From Pseudomonas sp. TCU-HL1 (lineage in GTDB: Bacteria > Pseudomonadota > Gammaproteobacteria > Pseudomonadales > Pseudomonadaceae): 64,000 nucleotides of DNA. The position numbers and the translations under genes were made by a program. This document shows, piece by piece, positions 6,431-16,028 of this stretch. Below the pieces are notes generated by a model. That model saw only the letters and a list, made by a program, of their open reading frames with translations. It did no database searches and was not told the DNA's origin. Every line of letters starts with the position of its first letter. Position 1 is the stretch's first letter. Location of the stretch: the NCBI RefSeq assembly GCF_001708505.1, contig NZ_CP015992.1, positions 2,046,001 through 2,110,000 on the forward strand. Reading direction: 5' to 3'.

Positions 6431-8827
6431 TCATGCCGGTTCGGTCTCCGCCTGGGCGGCGGCTGTGGCCGGCTGCTGCAGTTTCTTCATTTGCTCGACG
6501 CCCCAGAGCACGCGCTCGGGGGTGGCCGGTGCGTCGATGGCTGGCTGCGCACGGTAATCCGCCAGGCTGGCCACGGCGTCCTTGATGGCACACCAGACTG
6601 CGATGCCGAGCATGAAGGGCGGCTCGCCCACGGCCTTGGAGTGGAACACCGTCTGCTCGGGATTCTTGCGGTTCTCTACCAGCTTCACCCGCAGGTCGAT
6701 CGGCATGTCGGCGATGGCCGGGATCTTGTAGCTCGCCGGGCCGCTGGTCATTAGCTTGCCCTTGGCGTTCCACACCAGCTCTTCCATGGTCAGCCAGCCC
6801 ATGCCCTGGACGAAGGCACCTTCGACCTGGCCGATGTCGATGGCCGGGTTCAGCGAGGCACCCACGTCATGCAGGATGTCGGTGCGCAGCATCTTGTACT
6901 CGCCGGTCAGGGTGTCGACGATGACTTCGGCGCAGGCCACACCGTAGGCGAAGTAGTAGAAGGGGCGGCCGCAGGCCTTGTCGCGGTCGTAGAAGATCTT
7001 CGGCGTGCGGTAGAAGCCGGTGCTGGAGAGCGAAATCTGGTTGAAGTAGGCCAGCTGGATCATTTCCTCGAAGGAGAGGTAATGATCACGCACGCGCACC
7101 TGCTCGTTCTTGAACTCCACATCCTCGGCCGTCACCTTGAAGTGGTTGGCGAGGAAGTCCACCAGGCGACCCTTGATGGTTTCGGCCGCGTTCTGGGCAG
7201 CCTTGCCGTTCAGGTCGGTACCGCTGGATGCCGCTGTCGGCGAGGTGTTGGGCACCTTGTCGGTATTGGTGGCGGTGATCTGGATGCGGCCGATGTCCAC
7301 TTGGAACACTTCCGCGACCACCTGGGCGACCTTGGTGTTCAGGCCCTGGCCCATCTCGGTGCCGCCGTGGTTCAGGTGGATGCTGCCGTCGGTGTAGATG
7401 TGCACCAGCGCACCGGCCTGGTTGAGGAAGGTGGCGGTGAAGCTGATACCGAATTTCACCGGGGTCATTGCCAGGCCTTTCTTCAGTACCGGGCTCCTGG
7501 CGTTGAAGGCGCGGATTTCCTCGCGGCGCTTGGCGTACTCGCTGCTGGTCTCCAGTTCCTCGGTCATCTCGGCGAGCATGTTGTGCTCGACGGTCTGGTA
7601 GTAGTGGGTGACGTTGCGCTCATCCTTGCCGTAGTAGTTCAGCTTGCGCACGTCCAGCGGGTCTTTGCCGAGGTGGCGCGCGATGGCGTCCATGATCTCC
7701 TCGATCGCGACCATCCCCTGGGGGCCGCCGAAACCGCGGTAGGCAGTGTTCGAGGCGGTGTTGGTCTTGCAGCGGTGACCGTTGATGGTGGCGTTTTCGA
7801 GGAAGTAGGCATTGTCCGAGTGGAACATTGCGCGGTCGACGATGGAACCGGACAGGTCAGGCGAGTAACCGCAGTTGCCCGCCAGTTCCAACTCAATGCC
7901 CTTGAGCAGGCCGTCGTCGTCGAAGCCCACGTCGTACTCGACGTAGAAGGGGTGACGCTTGCCGGTGATGCTCATGTCTTCCATGCGCGGCAGGCGCATC
8001 TTGGTCGGACGACCGGTGTGGTGCGCGATCACTGCACAGAGGCATGCCGGACCGGCGGCCTGGGTTTCCTTGCCGCCGAAGCCTCCACCCATGCGGCGCA
8101 TGTCGATGACGATCTTGTGCATCGATACGCCGAGCACCTCGGCCACCAATTTCTGCACCTCGGTGGCGTTCTGCGTCGAGGTGTAGACGATCATGCCGCC
8201 GTCTTCGGTGGGCATGACCGAGGAAATCTGCGTTTCCAGGTAGAAGTGTTCCTGGCCGCCGATGTGCAGGGTGCCTTGCAGGCGGTTCTTCGAGGCGGCC
8301 AGCGCGCTGCTGGAATCGCCGCGCTTGTGCTGGTGGCTATCCAGCACGAAATGTTTCTTGCGCAGGGCGTCGACCACATCCAGCACGGGCTCCAGGTCCT
8401 CGTACTCGACGATCGCGGCCATGGCTGCCTTGCGCGCGGTTTCCAGGCTGTCAGCGCCTACCGCCAGTACCACCTGGCCGACGTATTCGACCTTGCCATC
8501 CGCCAGCAGCGGGTCGCCGGCAACCACCGGGCCGATGTCCAGCTGGCCAGGCACGTCCTTGGCGGTGATGGCGATGGCCACGCCCGGGAACTGGTAGCAG
8601 GGCGTGGTATCGATGCGGGTGATGCGCGCATGGGCGCGGTCGCTCATGCGGGCATAGACGTGCAGCTGGTTGGGGAACTCCAGGCGGTCGTCGACGTACA
8701 CGGCTTCGCCCGACACATGCTTGGGCGCGCTTTCATGCTTGACGCTCTTGCCAACGCCGGTGGTGATGTCGGCGCGGAACAGTTCCGCCAGTTCTTCCTG
8801 GGTCTTGTGGTGGTGTTTGTTAGACAT
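6431..8827 (-). CDS. xdhB: Xanthine dehydrogenase, molybdopterin-binding subunit
   Basis: Large catalytic subunit (798 residues) of the cytoplasmic XdhAB enzyme that hydroxylates hypoxanthine to xanthine and xanthine to urate at the molybdenum centre. It shows the aldehyde-oxidase/xanthine-dehydrogenase small domain (about 25-135) followed by the Moco-binding domains. MGGGFGGKE and AYRGFGGPQG are cofactor-contact loops, and AVGEPPFMLG near the C-terminus carries the catalytic glutamate. The start overlaps the xdhA stop by 8 bp, so the two subunits are translationally coupled. Length is typical for the bacterial two-subunit enzyme. Confidence 0.96.
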   Translation of the reverse strand: MSNKHHHKTQEELAELFRADITTGVGKSVKHESAPKHVSGEAVYVDDRLEFPNQLHVYARMSDRAHARITRIDTTPCYQFPGVAIAITAKDVPGQLDIGPVVAGDPLLADGKVEYVGQVVLAVGADSLETARKAAMAAIVEYEDLEPVLDVVDALRKKHFVLDSHQHKRGDSSSALAASKNRLQGTLHIGGQEHFYLETQISSVMPTEDGGMIVYTSTQNATEVQKLVAEVLGVSMHKIVIDMRRMGGGFGGKETQAAGPACLCAVIAHHTGRPTKMRLPRMEDMSITGKRHPFYVEYDVGFDDDGLLKGIELELAGNCGYSPDLSGSIVDRAMFHSDNAYFLENATINGHRCKTNTASNTAYRGFGGPQGMVAIEEIMDAIARHLGKDPLDVRKLNYYGKDERNVTHYYQTVEHNMLAEMTEELETSSEYAKRREEIRAFNARSPVLKKGLAMTPVKFGISFTATFLNQAGALVHIYTDGSIHLNHGGTEMGQGLNTKVAQVVAEVFQVDIGRIQITATNTDKVPNTSPTAASSGTDLNGKAAQNAAETIKGRLVDFLANHFKVTAEDVEFKNEQVRVRDHYLSFEEMIQLAYFNQISLSSTGFYRTPKIFYDRDKACGRPFYYFAYGVACAEVIVDTLTGEYKMLRTDILHDVGASLNPAIDIGQVEGAFVQGMGWLTMEELVWNAKGKLMTSGPASYKIPAIADMPIDLRVKLVENRKNPEQTVFHSKAVGEPPFMLGIAVWCAIKDAVASLADYRAQPAIDAPATPERVLWGVEQMKKLQQPATAAAQAETEPA

Positions 8828-10259
8828 ACGCGGTTACCCGGGTTTCGACTTCTGGGGATTGCAGCTCGAGGAAGAACTTGCGCAGCAGGTTCTGGGCGGT
8901 CAGCAGGCGGTATTCCTTGCTGGCGCGGAAGTCCGAGAGCGGAGTGAAGTCCTTGGCGAGCGCCTCGCAGGCACGTTCGACGGTGCCCGGGTACCAGGCG
9001 GCGCCGATCAGGGCCTGTTCGCAGGAGGTGGCGCGCTTGGGAATGCCGGCCATGCCGCCGAAGGCGACACGGGCCTTGCGCACCACACCATTTTCGATCA
9101 CCAGGTTGAAGGCGGCGCAGACGGCGGAAATGTCATCGTCCAGACGCTTGGACACCTTGTAGGCGCGGAAGACCTGATTCTTGCGAACGCGTGGCACGCG
9201 CACCTTCTCGATGAACTCGGAGTCCTGGCGAGCGGTGACCTTGTAATCGAGGAAGTACTCGTCCAGCGGCAGGGTGCGGGTCTGGTTGCCCTTGCGCAGG
9301 ACGATTTCGGCGCCGAGTGCGATCAGCAGCGGCGGGGCGTCGCCGATGGGCGAAGCGTTACCGATGTTGCCGCCCAGGGTGCCTTGGTTACGGATCTGCA
9401 GGGAGGCGAAGCGGTGCAGCAACTCGCCGAAGTCCGGGTACTCGCGAGCCAGTGTCTCGTAGCAGTCGGACAGGGTGGTGGCGGCGCCAATCTCGATGAA
9501 GTCGCCATTCTCCTCGATGCGCTTCATGGCGTCGATGTGGCCGACATAGATCATGACCGGCAGCTCGCGGTGGAACTGGGTGACTTCCAGGGCCAGATCG
9601 GTGCCGCCGGCCAGCAGGCGGGCCTGCGGGTTGGACATATAGAAGTCAGCCAGATCGGCCACGGTCAGCGGCACCAGGCAACGCTTGTCGCCGCTGTTCA
9701 GTTCGGCGGTCTCAAGCGGGGCGATGGCTTTCAGCTGGGCGACGGTCTGGGCTTCGGCGGCGTCGAACTGGTCCGGCTGCTTCTGGCAGCACGCCTGCTC
9801 GGCGGCGTCGATGATCGGGCGGTAGCCGGTACAGCGGCACAGGTTGCCCGCCAGGGCTTCCATGGTCTGGGCCTTGTCATAGCCGTTGCTGTTCTTCTGC
9901 AGGGCGAACAGCGACATGACGAAACCGGGGGTGCAGAAACCGCACTGGGAGCCGTGGCAATCCACCATGGCCTGTTGCACGGAATGCAGTTGGCCCTGGT
10001 GCTTGAGGTCTTCGACGGTGATCAGTTGCTTGCCGTGGAGCGAGGAGACGAAGGTCAGACAGGAGTTGAGGGTGCGGTAGCGGATGCGGTCGCCCTCCAA
10101 CTCGCCGACGACCACGGTGCAGGCACCGCAATCGCCCGAGGCGCAGCCTTCTTTGGTACCGGGTTTGCCGACATGCTCACGCAGGTAGTTGAGCACCGTG
10201 ACATTGGGATCGAGGGCATGCTCAGTGCGCAGCTCCCGATTGAGTAAAAACTGGATCAA
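8820..10259 (-). CDS. xdhA: Xanthine dehydrogenase, iron-sulfur/FAD subunit
   Basis: Electron-transfer subunit (479 residues) passing electrons from XdhB to NAD+. The N-terminal plant-type ferredoxin fold has CASGDCGAC (C39, C44, C47). A second 2Fe-2S helical domain has CGFCTPGF and NLCRCTGYRP. The FAD-binding domain lies at about 190-360 (LLAGGTDLALEVTQF) and a CO-dehydrogenase-flavoprotein C-terminal domain ends the chain. It is the first gene of the xdhA-xdhB-xdhC(-guaD) unit. The 5' region has a well-formed sigma-70 promoter whose -35 box lies in a 39-bp dyad. Confidence 0.96.
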   Translation of the reverse strand: MIQFLLNRELRTEHALDPNVTVLNYLREHVGKPGTKEGCASGDCGACTVVVGELEGDRIRYRTLNSCLTFVSSLHGKQLITVEDLKHQGQLHSVQQAMVDCHGSQCGFCTPGFVMSLFALQKNSNGYDKAQTMEALAGNLCRCTGYRPIIDAAEQACCQKQPDQFDAAEAQTVAQLKAIAPLETAELNSGDKRCLVPLTVADLADFYMSNPQARLLAGGTDLALEVTQFHRELPVMIYVGHIDAMKRIEENGDFIEIGAATTLSDCYETLAREYPDFGELLHRFASLQIRNQGTLGGNIGNASPIGDAPPLLIALGAEIVLRKGNQTRTLPLDEYFLDYKVTARQDSEFIEKVRVPRVRKNQVFRAYKVSKRLDDDISAVCAAFNLVIENGVVRKARVAFGGMAGIPKRATSCEQALIGAAWYPGTVERACEALAKDFTPLSDFRASKEYRLLTAQNLLRKFFLELQSPEVETRVTAYV

Positions 10260-10287
10260 GGGCGACCTCCAGGCACTTTATTGTTTT

Positions 10288-10301
10288 TACGAGGGCTCGT
10301 A
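10288..10301. promoter_or_regulatory. Perfect palindrome at the xdhA transcription start
   Basis: TACGAG-GG-CTCGTA is a perfect dyad of 6-bp arms around 2 bp. It falls at or just after the predicted +1 of the xdhA promoter, a position suited to a second repressor site or a short 5'-UTR hairpin. Confidence 0.4.
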
Positions 10302-10308
10302 TGGGGCA

Positions 10309-10360
10309 AATTTAGAGGCCTCTGACTTTTGGGTCAATAAATATTTGACTCGAAAGTCAG
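10309..10360 (-). promoter_or_regulatory. xdhA promoter and 39-bp operator
   Basis: On the minus strand TTGACC (10337-10332) and TAAATT (10314-10309) are separated by 17 bp, a good sigma-70 promoter. The -35 box is inside an inverted repeat with 16-bp arms, CTGACTTTTGGGTCAA (10322-10337) and TTGACTCGAAAGTCAG (10345-10360), which match at 14 of 16 positions across a 7-bp AT spacer. This predicts direct control of purine breakdown by a dimeric regulator; the two GntR proteins in the window are candidates. Confidence 0.6.
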
Positions 10361-10480
10361 GAAATCTTCATCTCTTTCAGTTATTAGCCGTCCGCGCCCG
10401 CTCTGTCTCAAGGTTAAAGCGCAATTCGTGCCACCTGTCATAAGTGTAGGAAGTGGGCGCACGCGGTGCGTCTCCCTGAA

Positions 10481-10564
10481 GGGGCGATTTCAATCGCGAA
10501 GCAGGCCGAAGGCCTGCCTTTCCCAATCCGAGCGGGTTCCATTCGCGAATGAATTCGCCCCACA
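10481..10564. repeat. REP pair
   Basis: GGGGCGATTTCAATCGCGAA, the palindrome GCAGGCCGAAGGCCTGC (10501-10517) and TTCGCGAATGAATTCGCCCC form a nested inverted arrangement. The same units occur singly elsewhere in the window. They occupy the middle of the 10260-10746 gap. Confidence 0.7.
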
Positions 10565-10746
10565 AGAGCTGCAACAGGCCTTGTGATAGACTTTGCCGCC
10601 TGCCCATGTCCTGCGGCAGAGTCGGAAATTTCCCCCCCTATCACGCTTGCGTCCACTGCCTGTACCCGTAGTACTGTCAGCGCCGGAGCTTTTGCGTGGG
10701 AAAGCTCCGGCACAGCGCACAATGTTCCCCAGTTCGAAGGAAAACC

Positions 10747-11406
10747 ATGACGTTCAAGGCACCGGACAGCCTCTCCGAGCAGATTGCCCATCACTTGGCC
10801 GAGCGCATCATTCGCGGCGAGTTGAAGGAGCGAGAGCGCATCCAGGAACAGAAAGTCACCCAGGCCATGAATGTCAGCCGGGGATCGGTGCGCGAAGCGC
10901 TGCTGATCCTTGAGCGTCGGCACCTGATCAACATCCTGCCGCGCCGTGGCGCCCAGGTGTCCGAGTTGACCACCCAACATGTCCGCAGCCTTTACACGCT
11001 GGTGATGGAACTCTACATCCTGCTGGGCTACGCCGTGGCCGAGCACTGGCGCACGGAGGAAGACCTCGCACCGTTTCGCGCCATCCAGCAGCGCCTGGTC
11101 GAGGCGCGCGAGCGGGAAGACATCCTTGCCTTCGTCGACTCCAGCTTCGCGATCATGCAGGCGGCCTATCCCTTCGCTGATAACCCTTACCTGCAGCAGA
11201 CCCTGGACAACCTGCAGCCGGCCATTGCCCGCACCTACTACATTGCCCTGGAGCGCCGCCGTGGCCAGATGGGCCAGTTCGGTGCGGTGTTCGACGACCT
11301 GTTGCTGGCGGTGATTGCCCGCGATCAAGAGAGGGTCCGCGAGGTACTGCTGGGCTATGGCAAGCAGAACTGCGAGCTGGTGCTCGCAGCCCTGTCCGAG
11401 CGTTGA
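10747..11406 (+). CDS. GntR-family (FCD subfamily) transcriptional regulator
   Basis: A 219-residue DNA-binding protein. A winged helix-turn-helix spans about residues 8-72 (VTQAMNVSRGSVREALLILE) and an FCD helical ligand domain about 80-210. I start at the ATG of 10747, with GAAGGA just upstream; the frame stays open another 17 codons without a family look. It lies 13 bp before smc on the same strand, an arrangement I recall from P. aeruginosa, so it may be co-transcribed with smc. It is also divergent from xdhA and so could regulate that operon. Ligand unknown. Confidence 0.85.
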   Translation: MTFKAPDSLSEQIAHHLAERIIRGELKERERIQEQKVTQAMNVSRGSVREALLILERRHLINILPRRGAQVSELTTQHVRSLYTLVMELYILLGYAVAEHWRTEEDLAPFRAIQQRLVEAREREDILAFVDSSFAIMQAAYPFADNPYLQQTLDNLQPAIARTYYIALERRRGQMGQFGAVFDDLLLAVIARDQERVREVLLGYGKQNCELVLAALSER

Positions 11407-11419
11407 GCGGAGTGCGCCC

Positions 11420-14400
11420 ATGCGGCTGAAGTGCATCAAGCTGGCCGGGTTCAAATCCTTCGTTGACCCGACCACTGTCAGCTTTCCCAGCAACATGGCG
11501 GCCGTAGTCGGCCCCAATGGCTGCGGAAAGTCGAACATTATCGACGCCGTTCGCTGGGTAATGGGTGAAAGTTCGGCAAAGAACCTTCGCGGCGAGTCGA
11601 TGACCGATGTCATCTTCAACGGCTCCAACACCCGCAAGCCGGTCGCCCAGGCCAGCATCGAACTCATCTTCGATAACTCGGACAACTCCTTGGTCGGCGA
11701 GTACGCCGCCTTCGCCGAGATTTCCATCCGCCGCCGCGTCAGCCGCGACGGCCAGAACACCTATTTCCTCAACGGCACCAAGTGCCGTCGTCGCGACATT
11801 ACCGACATCTTCCTCGGCACCGGCCTGGGGCCACGCAGTTATTCGATCATCGAGCAGGGGATGATCTCTAAGCTGATCGAGGCCAAACCGGAGGATCTGC
11901 GCAACTTCATCGAAGAGGCCGCCGGTATCTCCAAGTACAAGGAGCGCCGCCGAGAGACCGAGAGCCGCATCCGCCGCACCCAGGAAAACCTGGCGCGCCT
12001 GACCGACCTGCGTGAAGAACTGGAACGCCAGCTGGAGCGTCTGCACCGCCAGGCCCAGTCCGCGGAGAAGTACCAGGAGTTCAAGGCCGAGGAGCGACAG
12101 CTCAAGGCCCAGCTCGCTGCGCTGAAGTGGCGGGCGCTGAACGACCAGGTCGGCCAGCGCGAGGCGGTGATCGGCAACCAGGAAGTCAGCTTCGAAGCCT
12201 TGGTGGCCGAGCAACGCAACGCAGACGCCAGCATCGAGCGCCTGCGCGATGGGCATCACGAGCTGTCCGAGCGCTTTAACCAGGTGCAGGGTCGTTTTTA
12301 TTCCGTAGGGGGCGACATCGCCCGCGTGGAGCAGAGCATCCAGCACGGGCAGCAGCGCTTGCGCCAATTGCAGGATGACCTGCGTGAAGCTGAGCGCGCC
12401 CGTCAGGAAACCGAGTCTCACCTGGGCCACGACCGGACGTTGCTCGCCACCCTGGGCGAGGAACTGGACATGCTCGGCCCGGAGCAGGAGATGAGCGCTG
12501 CCGCCGCCGAAGAGGCAGCCGCCCAGCTGGAAGAAGCTGAAACCGGCATGCATGCCTGGCAGGAACAGTGGGACGGCTTCAACCAGCGCAGCGCCGAGCC
12601 GCGCCGCCAGGCCGAGGTGCAGCAGGCGCGTATCCAGCAGCTGGATCACAGCCTGGAGCGCCTGGTCGAGCGTGAGCGTCGCCTGAATGACGAGAGCGCC
12701 CAACTGGCCGCCGACCCGGAGGACGCGGCGGTGCTGGAGCTGAGCGAAGCGCTCGCGGTGGGCGAACTGCGCCTGGAAGAACTCCAGGCCTCCGAACAGG
12801 GCCTGGCAGAGCGCCTGGACAGCGTGCGGGACGAGCTGCAGCAGGCAGCCGCAGTCCAGCAGCAGGCCCAGGGCGAGTTGCAGCGCCTGAATGGTCGCAT
12901 CGCTTCCCTTGAGGCCCTGCAGCAAGCCGCACTCGACCCTGGCAAGGGGGCTGCGCAATGGCTGCGTGAACAGCAACTGGCCGAACGTCCGCGACTGGCC
13001 GAGGGGCTGCGGGTGGAGCAGGGCTGGGAGCTGGCGGTGGAAACCGTCCTCGGCGCTGATCTGCAAGCCGTGCTGCTGGACGATTTCAATGGCCTTGACC
13101 TTTCCGCTTTCAACCAGGGCGAGTTGCGCCTGGCCAGCGCCGGCAAGGGCGGCGCGCGGGTACCCGGCAGCCTGCTGGACAAGGTTGAGGCCCCGATGGA
13201 TCTGGCGCCTTGGCTGGCCAAGGTCCAGCCGGTGGAGTCCCTGGAACAGGCGCTGGCCCGTCACGCCAATCTGGCTGAGGGCGAGAGCCTGATCAGCCGC
13301 GACGGCTACTGGGTGGGGCGCAATTTCCTGCGCGTACGTCGTGCCAGTGAAGCTGAAAGTGGCCTGCTGGCCAGAGGCCAGGAACTGGAGCGTCTACACG
13401 CCGAGCGCGAGGAGCGCGAGGCCGCCCTGGAGCAGCTGGACGAGCGCCTGCAGCACCTGCGTGACAGCCAGCGCCAGCAGGAAGAAGCGCGCGAGCAGCA
13501 GCGCCGCCAACTGCAGGAAGAAGCCCGCAGCCTGGGCGAGTTGAAAGCCCGACTGTCTGCCCAGCAAGCCAAGGTCGAGCAGCTCACCCTGCGGCGCAAG
13601 CGCCTGGACGAAGAGCGCGGCGAGCTGGAAGAACAGCGCTCCCTTGAGCATGAACAATTGGGCGAAGCGCGCCTTACCCTGCAGGATGCGCTGGATGCCA
13701 TGGCCACCGACACCGAACTGCGCGAGAAACTGCTGGCCGAGCGTGACAGCCTGCGTGAGTGTCTCGACCGCATTCGTCAGGAGGCCCGCCAGCACAAGGA
13801 CCATGCCCACCAGTTGGCCGTGCGCGTCGGTGCGCTGCGCGCACAACACGACTCCACCCGCCAGGCCCTGGAACGCCTGGCGCTGCAGTTCGAGCGCTTG
13901 AACGAGCGTCGCGAACAGCTCAGCCTGAACCTGGAGGAGGGCGCCGCGCCGCTGGAAGAGCTGCGCCTGAAGCTGGAGGAACTGCTGGAAAAGCGCCTGG
14001 GCGTGGAGGAAGAGTTGAAGTTGGCGCGGCTGGCCCTGGAAGATGCCGACCGCGAACTGCGCGACGCCGAGAAGCGCCGTACCCAGGCCGAACAGCAGGC
14101 GCAACTGCTGCGTGGCCAGTTGGAGCAGCAGCGCCTGGAATGGCAAGCCCTGACGGTTCGCCGCAAGACCCTGCAGGAACAGCTCTACGAAGATGGCTAC
14201 GACCTGCACGGGGTGCTCGCCACTCTGCCGGGCGAGGCCAGCGAAGGCGCCTGGGAAGAGGAGCTCGAACGGCTTGCGGCGCGAATCCAGCGTCTTGGGC
14301 CGATCAACCTCGCGGCCATCGACGAGTACCAGCAGCAGTCCGAGCGCAAGCGCTACCTGGACGCGCAGAACGACGATCTGGTGGAAGCCCTGGACACGCT

Positions 14401-14908
14401 GGAAAACGTCATCCGCAAGATCGACAAGGAAACCCGCAACCGCTTCAAGGAAACCTTCGATCAGATCAACGCGGGCCTGCAGGCGCTGTTCCCCAAGGTA
14501 TTCGGTGGCGGTCATGCCTACCTTGAGCTCACCGGCGAAGACCTGCTGGATACCGGAGTCGCAATCATGGCGCGGCCGCCGGGCAAGAAGAACAGCACGA
14601 TTCACCTGCTGTCCGGCGGGGAAAAGGCGCTCACGGCCCTGGCCCTGGTGTTCGCCATTTTCCAGCTCAACCCGGCACCGTTCTGCATGCTGGACGAAGT
14701 GGATGCGCCCCTGGACGACGCGAACGTCGGCCGTTATGCGCGACTGGTGAAGGAAATGTCCGAGAAAGTGCAATTCATCTATATCACCCACAACAAGATC
14801 GCCATGGAAATGGCGGACCAGTTGATGGGCGTGACCATGCACGAGCCCGGTTGTTCGCGCCTGGTGGCGGTGGATGTGGAGGAGGCGATGTCGATGGTCG
14901 AGGCCTAG
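11420..14908 (+). CDS. smc: Chromosome partition/condensation protein SMC
   Basis: Structural-maintenance-of-chromosomes ATPase (1162 residues) that forms the condensin-like ring with ScpA and ScpB and organises the nucleoid. The Walker A motif GPNGCGKSN is at residues 31-39. Long coiled coils, very rich in E, R, Q and L, flank a hinge at about 510-670. The ABC signature LLSGGEKALTALAL lies near residue 1063, and Walker B CMLDEVDAPLDD follows. The ATG at 11420 gives MRLKCIKLAGFKSFVDP, the invariant SMC N-terminus; an upstream in-frame extension overlapping the GntR gene is not coding. Confidence 0.97.
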   Translation: MRLKCIKLAGFKSFVDPTTVSFPSNMAAVVGPNGCGKSNIIDAVRWVMGESSAKNLRGESMTDVIFNGSNTRKPVAQASIELIFDNSDNSLVGEYAAFAEISIRRRVSRDGQNTYFLNGTKCRRRDITDIFLGTGLGPRSYSIIEQGMISKLIEAKPEDLRNFIEEAAGISKYKERRRETESRIRRTQENLARLTDLREELERQLERLHRQAQSAEKYQEFKAEERQLKAQLAALKWRALNDQVGQREAVIGNQEVSFEALVAEQRNADASIERLRDGHHELSERFNQVQGRFYSVGGDIARVEQSIQHGQQRLRQLQDDLREAERARQETESHLGHDRTLLATLGEELDMLGPEQEMSAAAAEEAAAQLEEAETGMHAWQEQWDGFNQRSAEPRRQAEVQQARIQQLDHSLERLVERERRLNDESAQLAADPEDAAVLELSEALAVGELRLEELQASEQGLAERLDSVRDELQQAAAVQQQAQGELQRLNGRIASLEALQQAALDPGKGAAQWLREQQLAERPRLAEGLRVEQGWELAVETVLGADLQAVLLDDFNGLDLSAFNQGELRLASAGKGGARVPGSLLDKVEAPMDLAPWLAKVQPVESLEQALARHANLAEGESLISRDGYWVGRNFLRVRRASEAESGLLARGQELERLHAEREEREAALEQLDERLQHLRDSQRQQEEAREQQRRQLQEEARSLGELKARLSAQQAKVEQLTLRRKRLDEERGELEEQRSLEHEQLGEARLTLQDALDAMATDTELREKLLAERDSLRECLDRIRQEARQHKDHAHQLAVRVGALRAQHDSTRQALERLALQFERLNERREQLSLNLEEGAAPLEELRLKLEELLEKRLGVEEELKLARLALEDADRELRDAEKRRTQAEQQAQLLRGQLEQQRLEWQALTVRRKTLQEQLYEDGYDLHGVLATLPGEASEGAWEEELERLAARIQRLGPINLAAIDEYQQQSERKRYLDAQNDDLVEALDTLENVIRKIDKETRNRFKETFDQINAGLQALFPKVFGGGHAYLELTGEDLLDTGVAIMARPPGKKNSTIHLLSGGEKALTALALVFAIFQLNPAPFCMLDEVDAPLDDANVGRYARLVKEMSEKVQFIYITHNKIAMEMADQLMGVTMHEPGCSRLVAVDVEEAMSMVEA

Positions 14909-15141
14909 CCTTGAAGCCGCGGGCGAACTCCGGAACGACAAGGCAATCAAATTCGCATCGCCTTGGGAGTAAGCCACTATCAGAGGTTTCTCTGCTGGGC
15001 TGGTCGTGCTAGCTTTATGCCCAAATTTGTTGCACGTGGAAAACGCCATTCAGAACATGGAGTTGGGCGCCACGTTTCAGGGGACGGGATGTCCTTTCTT
15101 CACCTTTGTTTGTACTTTTTCACTAGGGGACACAGGACTAC

Positions 15142-15960
15142 ATGGATATCGGTCTGCGCGAGTGGCTGATCGTCATTGGCATCATCGTAATCGCCGGCAT
15201 TCTGTTCGATGGCTGGCGCCGCATGAGTGGCGGCAAGGGGAAGCTCAAGTTCAGGCTGGATCGCAACTTCTCCAACGTTCAGGACGACGATGAAGATCCG
15301 AATCTGCTCGGCCCGTCCCGGGTCAAGGAGCACGGTCACCAGGAGCCATCCCTGGACGAGGCCGATCTGCCATCGCTGAGCGCTCGCGAGCCGAGCAAGC
15401 GCCGCGGTGAGCCGCATCAGGGAGACCTCAATCTCGACGAGCCGGTACCGACCCTGCTGAACCCGGTCGACGAAGGCAAGAAGAACGGCAAGGCCCATCC
15501 TCAGGTGCAAACCCAGCAGGAAGCGCCGGTCGAGGAAGTGCTGGTCATCAATGTCGTCGCCCGCGACGAAGCCGGCTTCAAGGGCCCGGCGTTGCTGCAG
15601 AACATTCTGGAAAGTGGTCTGCGCTTCGGTGCCATGGATATCTTCCATCGCCACGAAAGCATGGCTGGCAATGGCGAAGTGCTGTTCTCCATGGCCAACG
15701 GCGTGAAGCCGGGCACCTTCGACCTGGACGACATCGACCACTTCAGCACCCGTGCCGTGAGCTTCTTCCTCGGCCTGCCGGGTCCGCGCCATCCGAAGCA
15801 GGCCTTCGATGTGATGGTCGCTGCTGCCCGCAAGCTGTCCCAGGAGCTGAATGGCGAACTGAAAGACGACCAGCGCAGTGTAATGACCGCGCAAACCATC
15901 GAGCATTACCGCCAGCGCATCGTCGAATTCGAGCGCAAGCACCTGACTCACAAGCGCTGA
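15142..15960 (+). CDS. zipA: Cell division protein ZipA
   Basis: Inner-membrane anchor of the FtsZ ring (272 residues, Nout-Cin). One N-terminal membrane segment (about 7-23, REWLIVIGIIVIAGILFDGW) is followed by a charged, proline-rich linker (about 30-130) and the C-terminal FtsZ-binding domain (about 135-265, EVLVINVVARDEAGFKGPAL). It sits between smc and ligA in the conserved order. A 233-bp gap before it probably holds its promoter; a terminator follows. Confidence 0.95.
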   Translation: MDIGLREWLIVIGIIVIAGILFDGWRRMSGGKGKLKFRLDRNFSNVQDDDEDPNLLGPSRVKEHGHQEPSLDEADLPSLSAREPSKRRGEPHQGDLNLDEPVPTLLNPVDEGKKNGKAHPQVQTQQEAPVEEVLVINVVARDEAGFKGPALLQNILESGLRFGAMDIFHRHESMAGNGEVLFSMANGVKPGTFDLDDIDHFSTRAVSFFLGLPGPRHPKQAFDVMVAAARKLSQELNGELKDDQRSVMTAQTIEHYRQRIVEFERKHLTHKR

Positions 15961-15980
15961 GCCGGCGCGCAGTCAACGAA

Positions 15981-16005
15981 AGAGCAGCCCCGGCTGCTCT
16001 TTTTG
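15981..16005 (+). terminator. Terminator of zipA
   Basis: AGAGCAGC (15981-15988) pairs with GCTGCTCT (15993-16000) around a 4-nt loop, followed by T-rich sequence. It separates zipA from ligA by only 68 bp, so some read-through into ligA is likely. Confidence 0.8.
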
Positions 16006-16028
16006 TTTCAACAGAATGAGCCTGAACC

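Noticed and set aside
6869..8947. Plus-strand ORF of 692 codons over xdhB
   Set aside because: Composition (H, V, G, Q) is that of an antisense shadow; no domain recognised and xdhB is unambiguous.
8670..10247. Plus-strand ORF of 525 codons over xdhA
   Set aside because: Antisense shadow of the conserved xdhA reading frame.
11153..13264. Minus-strand ORF of 703 codons over smc
   Set aside because: Leucine/alanine/glutamine-rich mirror of the smc coiled coil; no family features.
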